Shown: piece by piece, positions 59,397 to 64,000 of the stretch
Layout: each line of letters opens with the position of its first letter
How positions within the stretch are numbered: the stretch's first letter is position 1
Assembly (NCBI GenBank): GCA_004009845.1
Contig: RMBW01000080.1
Span: 62,001-126,000, forward strand
Origin: Davidsoniella eucalypti
Lineage: Eukaryota; Ascomycota; Sordariomycetes; Microascales; Ceratocystidaceae
DNA: 64,000 nt
Reading direction: 5' to 3'
Position numbers and translations under genes: made by a program
The notes under the pieces: model-generated
The model's input: the letters and a program-made list of their open reading frames with translations, nothing else
Told to the model about the DNA's origin: nothing
The model's database searches: none

Positions 59397-59731
59397 CGTG
59401 TTGTCTCTACTCTATGGGTAGCAAGTCGCAATTCGTAGGATACAATTGACATTGTCCATAACGCTCAATAATTTACTGCATTCTGGCGGGACACAGACAA
59501 TCAAAGTGGGGCACAATATGGTCTTGAGAAATAAAAAGCTTGAAGAAGAATATGTATATTTCATTTATCGGGGGTATCATAATAATGCATGTAATAAATA
59601 GCGGATTCCTAGCCGTCTAATAAACCTTCGCCTGTCCTTAGCGCGCAAAAAAAAGAAAAAAAAAACGACAAAAAAATTGTTAAGAAAAATAAAGACAGAA
59701 AAAATCTTAGCAAGTTAACTAAGGCAGATTT
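59397..59731. other. Short intergenic region RSM10 / FCF2
   Basis: 335 bp between the RSM10 start and the FCF2 stop. An A-rich tract on the plus strand (59648-59700) lies just past the FCF2 stop. On the minus strand it reads as T-rich sequence, usual for a fungal 3' end. Confidence 0.4.
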
Positions 59732-60550
59732 TTACTTTCTGCCCCGGCGAATCGCTTGACGGGCCTTGAAAGAAGCTTTACGGCCACTGGTCTTTGTAGT
59801 TTGAATCTCGCCATACTTGGACTTGAACCGTCCGCCTTCCTTCTCCTTGGCGAGAAGTTCATCAGCAAAGGTCCTCTGTCTGTCCTTTTTTGTGAGGCGA
59901 GCACTGTAGAATTCAGTTGGGCCTGCAATCATCTTGCCAACATGGCAGTAACGCGGCACTTGTGAACGCAAAGATTGCTTTTTGTAGTGTACTTTGGGAT
60001 CGAGAGCATTACGAAGGCGGAGTAGTTGCAAATCACGCTTGAGTTCAGGAGTGAGCTCGGTCTTGGGAAGTTCGTACCATCCAGGGCCAGCGGTCTCTTT
60101 ATTTTGGGTCTATACAATTGTCTTTAGTTAGCTGTGTGCACAAGGCTATTTGAGACGCTTGGTAAATAGTGAAGTGTAGGGTATGCCATCAGAGTAACTA
60201 TGAAAATAAAAGAGTATCATGTAATTGCAGATAGATCTACCAAAACGGAGATCAGGCCTGCCTCCACGTGCCTAAACGGCTAGTCTTCATCATAGGCGAA
60301 TGGGGACTGCTCGAAAGAACAAACAAGAGGAAAAACGGTGGGTGAATCTTACCTTTGAGTCGGCCTGAGGCTTCTCTTCAATCTGACGAATAGTGAGCTC
60401 AACAGTCTTCTTGTCCGCAGTCTTGACTTCCTGAGACTTGCCAGTAGAGACGACAGCTTTTGTCTTTGTGATATTAGACCCCGCTAGACGTTCTTCGGCT
60501 GAAGTGAGAAGAGCCTCTATGTCAATTTGAGTTGGAGCTTTTACAGACAT
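59732..60550 (-). CDS. FCF2: Pre-rRNA processing protein Fcf2
   Basis: Two exons (60353-60550, 59732-60109) give 191 residues. Fcf2 is a nucleolar factor needed for early 18S rRNA processing at sites A0-A2. The conserved domain begins in exon 2: GPGWYELPKTELTPELKRDL, QLLRLRNALDPKVHYKK, then HVGKMIAGPTEFYSARLTKK and DELLAKEKEGGRFKSKYGEI. The C-terminus is Arg/Lys-rich, as usual for nucleolar proteins. Exon 1 encodes a diverged, hydrophilic N-terminus. A CACGTG lies inside the intron (about 60267). The start is the first ATG of the open frame. Confidence 0.94.
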
Positions 60551-61038
60551 TGTGATGCTGGTACTTTGCTAGATGAGCTTCATGAATGAAGCTGAGATGA
60601 ACGAAGAAGAAAAGCAAGGAAGATTTCTCGCGCCGGGAAATAAGCTGCCAGTTTTATTTGCGAGAAGAAAAAAAAAGTTGACGATTAGATAGCGCTGGGC
60701 TCTTATGTGGGGCTTCGTGATTATGTCAGCTAACTTTTCCCTCCTAGGGTTTTCAGCCACCTCTTTCACCTTTTTAAGGCAGCGGATGAGGTCACTAAGT
60801 CAGCTCTATTCCATATTAGGAATCGTAACATTAGCCGCCGACCCAACTTCGACTTCATAACAAGAAAGTCCCCATTTGTAAACGCGCATCACTTCCATAT
60901 AATTGAGTTAGCCATCGCTGTTGATCAGGCTGTCTATCTATTTCACACTCTGATATATTCAACTTGAGTCACAAACTCATATCTTCGCTCTATAACGAAG
61001 CTTCTGCCCGCACAACTTTCTTTGTTCCGAGAACAACG
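60551..61038. other. Divergent promoter region FCF2 / HAP5
   Basis: 488 bp separate the two starts. No coding sequence or distinctive site was recognised. Confidence 0.4.
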
Positions 61039-62177
61039 ATGGACGCCCAAAACACCGAAGTCAATGCAACTGACTCGGCGCGCGATCAAGTCATCTATGA
61101 CACTAGCAAAGGAGGCCATTATGGTAAAGAGTGCCCTATACCGTGAATCGCATTGTACTAGTAGCTAACCGACCGATGTTTATCAGGTGCCAGTGCCGCA
61201 GTAAGAATGCGCCACGAGACTATAGCTATTTTTTGCCTGTTGTCTCTCGCCTGCAGAGTTTTGTTCATTGCTAACTAACCATGTCGCTCCCTAGCTTGCG
61301 GCGCAAGGGTTCGCACCCGCCGAACTGTACACCGGACCTTGGGCTAATGTAAGTCAAGATAATGTGCCTTGGTCCTAACATCTTGATGCGATTCAAATCT
61401 AATACTCCATTTCTTTCTGCAGGTACACCAAGGCTTGAACGCGCCATACAGAGATACCCTCACTACATATTGGCAACACACCATTAACCATCTTGAGAGC
61501 GACAACCATGACTACAAGATTCACCAGCTCCCTCTCGCCCGTATCAAGAAGGTCATGAAGGCCGACCCCGATGTAAAGATGATATCCGCCGAAGCTCCGA
61601 TATTGTTTGCCAAGGGATGCGACATATTCATCACCGAACTCACCATGCGCGCCTGGATTCACGCTGAAGAGAACAAGCGCCGCACCCTCCAACGCTCGGA
61701 TATCGCATCTGCTCTCAGCAAGTCCGACATGTTCGACTTCTTGATCGACATCGTCCCCCGTGAGGAAGCCGCCGCTAGCGCTAAGCGCCCAAGTGGTCAA
61801 GCATCCGCCCAGGCACAAGCCCAGGCACAAGCCCAGGCACAGGCTCAGGCTATGGCTACCCAGTCGGCTCAGATTCCTGGCTCTATCGGTCAGCCTGGTA
61901 CGCAGCCTGCACACCTCGGCCAGGCTGAATATGCTATGGGTAGCCATCCTCTTGGCGCAGACCAAGACTACAGACCTCAGAATCCCATGTATCCTGTCCA
62001 GGCTACCCCCCAATATGGTCAAACACAGGGTGGCATGTATGGTGAGATAGATGGCATGTACTATAACCCGATGTCAGCACAGCAAGTAAGTTTAGAATCT
62101 GCAAGTTAGCGACATATCATATAACTAGTAACTAACGCTCCGTGTAGGGACAAATACCGCCTGATGAGTTCGAGTAA
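61039..62177 (+). CDS. HAP5: CCAAT-binding factor subunit NF-YC (Hap5/HapE)
   Basis: Five exons (61039-61123, 61187-61200, 61295-61348, 61423-62085, 62148-62177) give 281 residues. This histone-fold subunit pairs with Hap3 and joins Hap2 to bind CCAAT boxes; in filamentous fungi it also recruits HapX for iron control. The histone fold runs from about residue 85 to 175: [40 protein letters not shown] and [20 protein letters not shown]. It is preceded by [10 protein letters not shown], a typical helix in fungal orthologues. Next comes a Gln-Ala repeat, then a Gln/Pro/Tyr-rich tail ending PPDEFE. Exon 2 is only 14 nt and codes GASAA across its junctions; it is required to keep frame. Confidence 0.93.
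61810..61850 (+). repeat. 12-nt tandem repeat coding Gln-Ala in HAP5
   Basis: Units of CAGGCACAAGCC recur about three and a half times, coding alternating Gln and Ala within HAP5 just after the histone fold. Such short repeats often vary in copy number between strains. Confidence 0.75.
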
Positions 62178-62421
62178 CTTTCACGTGACGTTATAGTCAT
62201 GTCATAAGAGGCCTGACTTTGAGTTTCGCCCAAGCTAACTTGTTTTTCGATATCATGATTCTGTCTTTTGGCTCACGGGTTACGGATTATAATAATATAT
62301 GGGTTCAATCGTCAATGATGAGAAAATTTCATGATTTATTCATGGCTATTAGAGATATATGAGTCAAGTAAATCGTTGATCGAGGAGTGGCTGAAAGAAA
62401 GAAGAAAACAGAGCCGTGTGC

Positions 62422-64000
62422 TCAAGTTCTTTGGTTCATCATGCCACCAAATCTAGATGAAAATGTGCCCAGGCCAGCTGTGCGTGATGTTGTAGCCAAT
62501 GCATTTGCACTTGCAGCGACCCTATGACTTGGTAAGTAAGAGAACATTTGACCTGTTGTAAGAAATTAGACTTACTTTTCAAGTAGTATGGGACCGTTCA
62601 TAGGATCGACACGGCCATACTTTTTGTTTCTGGTGGAAATGTCAAAGAATTCGTCATGATTGTCGCTCTGCATCAGATTGATAGTCTGCTGTAGTTCATC
62701 AAGGTTCTCTCTGAGCATAGCACCATTTTCTAGGCTGTCGACAAACTCAACAAGATAATGCACATCTTTGGCGAGAGAAGCCACGCCGTTTGGATTGATA
62801 TACTTGACTTCCGGTGATAATGGCAAAGCAAGAATCTTATTTGCAGCGTGACTTAGGGCATCAAAGTAAATCAATTCCTTGATTTCTCGTGGCAAGCCAA
62901 GAAGGGTCGAGTTCATAATGTTTGACAGATACGTAGTAAGAGTCTGCATGTAATTGCTTGTTTCTGCCGGAGGCGTGGATGACATCCTAAAATTGAGATA
63001 CATCTTGTTAGCTTTGCCGTTCCCTTCTATATATAAAGGTCTATATCTTCCTCACCATGAATATTCTGCAGTATCAACCAAGTCGTCGATCTTGGAATTG
63101 ACTAGCTCGAAAATACGCTTTTCGGCCGTTTTCTTGTTACTCCTAAACTCATCCGTGGCTCGTAAAGTGACTGGGCCACCTGCAGATGTTGAGGATCGGG
63201 CCCTGATCAATAGTTGCTCCAGCTCATGGCAGGCAATCTCGAAATGTTCTAGATTGATCAAGATTTGAACGATTTGTCCCAGATACTGGGATGTTAGCTT
63301 TTCTACCAGAGAGCGGCATACCTTCTCAACCAACAATTCGTCAAGAGCCTGTTGAAAATATGATAGTTAGCGCCTATCTGTGAGTAGCATGTTGACCTTT
63401 TCACTAGTATGAGAAAGCATACCTTGCGAAGCGTCTCATCGATAAGACTAGGGTGTTGGAAGTGATCGTCGGAAAAGAAGTAGAATTGGTTAAGGAAGTT
63501 TCTAATATCGATACAGCACAACGGGTACATTTGTGAGAATGGTAAAACACAGGGGAAACTAGAGAGGTAGAGTTAGTTCAAGAATTACTTGGCTGTATAT
63601 GCTTGATAGGGTACATCATACGTGAGTTCTGAGATTGGCTTTTCCTGGTTAAACCAACTGACATTGACAACTTTTTCGTATTCTTCGACCGTCTGAATAG
63701 CCATGGGCATGTAGTCATCGGTTGATACAATCTCCTGGAAATCTTCACTGAAGCGGTGTTTGAGCAGTTCAGAATACCTTTGGAATAGGGTCAACAAGAA
63801 ACTGTCTAGCATGGAAACGGAGTAACCACATCTCTATCGGAAGTGTCAGTATGTGGCTTATAGATATTAGAAGATAACTATAAACAAACCTCCATAGTCT
63901 GGATAAACATGGCGATAAACCCTTTAATCTTGAGAAGGCCTTCAGCGTCACTGACGTCATTGAGTGCTCGTGAAGTCAGTGACATCGCCGTTTGGCACAT
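62422..64000 (-). CDS. SEC15: Exocyst subunit Sec15 (C-terminal part, cut by window edge)
   Basis: Visible exons are 63890-64000 (continuing beyond the edge), 63589-63833, 63423-63558, 63056-63348, 62576-62986 and 62422-62527, giving 433 C-terminal residues. Sec15 links the exocyst to the Rab GTPase Sec4 for vesicle tethering at the plasma membrane. Family blocks are FPCVLPFSQMYPLCCIDIRN, IDETLRKALDELLVEKVCRS, QYLGQIVQILINLEHFEIAC, RIFELVNSKIDDLVDTAEYS, GLPREIKELIYFDALSHAAN and DEFFDISTRNKKYGRVDPMN. The last exon uses the acceptor at 62528-62529, since the nearer AG leads to an immediate stop; it adds a Ser/Thr/Ala-rich end. Phases agree at each junction. The N-terminal half is outside the window. 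Confidence 0.93.

Overview
The window is nuclear DNA from an intron-rich fungus, most likely a filamentous ascomycete (Pezizomycotina). The evidence is a bifunctional ADE5,7 gene, an NF-YC/HapE-type CCAAT factor, a Derlin, an ERMES subunit, short GT-AG introns (43 to about 110 nt, many with CTAAC- or CTGAC-like branch sites), and a decayed copy of a kinase-like family that I know mainly from filamentous ascomycetes. Intron density is high for that group: nine exons in TDP1, eight in the karyopherin, at least seven in SEC15. An early-diverging class is therefore possible, but species cannot be fixed from the sequence. I see no bacterial genes, tRNA, rRNA, CRISPR array or intact transposon.

Layout. 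1-9 kb: the N-terminal part of a CorA-type Mg2+ transporter (cut by the left edge), purine gene ADE5,7, signal peptidase subunit SPC1 and RING-box protein HRT1. 9-17 kb: an EDC1/PNRC-like decapping activator and TDP1. 17-27.5 kb: cardiolipin synthase CRD1, MTO1, a 5'-truncated kinase-like relic, VPS45, MMM1 and RCE1. 27.5-36 kb: a 4.6 kb gene-poor stretch ending in a pyrimidine-rich leader, then a 1272-residue serine-rich membrane protein. 36-47 kb: ALE1, VRG4, an SDR-fold protein lacking the catalytic tyrosine, ADI1 and DER1. 47-53 kb: centromeric histone CENP-A, a FUN14-like protein and aminopeptidase P. 53-64 kb: an importin-13/Kap122-type karyopherin, MSW1, mitochondrial uS10m, FCF2, HAP5 and the C-terminal part of SEC15 (cut by the right edge).

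The genes are unrelated housekeeping functions, not a cluster. Two loose themes recur: mitochondrial function (CRD1, MTO1, MMM1, MSW1, uS10m, FUN14-like, perhaps AMPP) and the secretory pathway (SPC1, DER1, RCE1, VRG4, VPS45, SEC15, ALE1). Convergent pairs are packed with 100-300 bp between stops, whereas some upstream regions run to several kilobases. Exon structures were assembled by hand: splice sites were chosen so that reading frame, GT-AG ends and family similarity agree. Most of the multi-exon genes are absent as single open frames. I did not find a clearly new biological system; the most unusual items are the kinase-like relic, the tyrosine-less SDR, the UIM- and SIM-like tail of TDP1, and the long-leader serine-rich gene.
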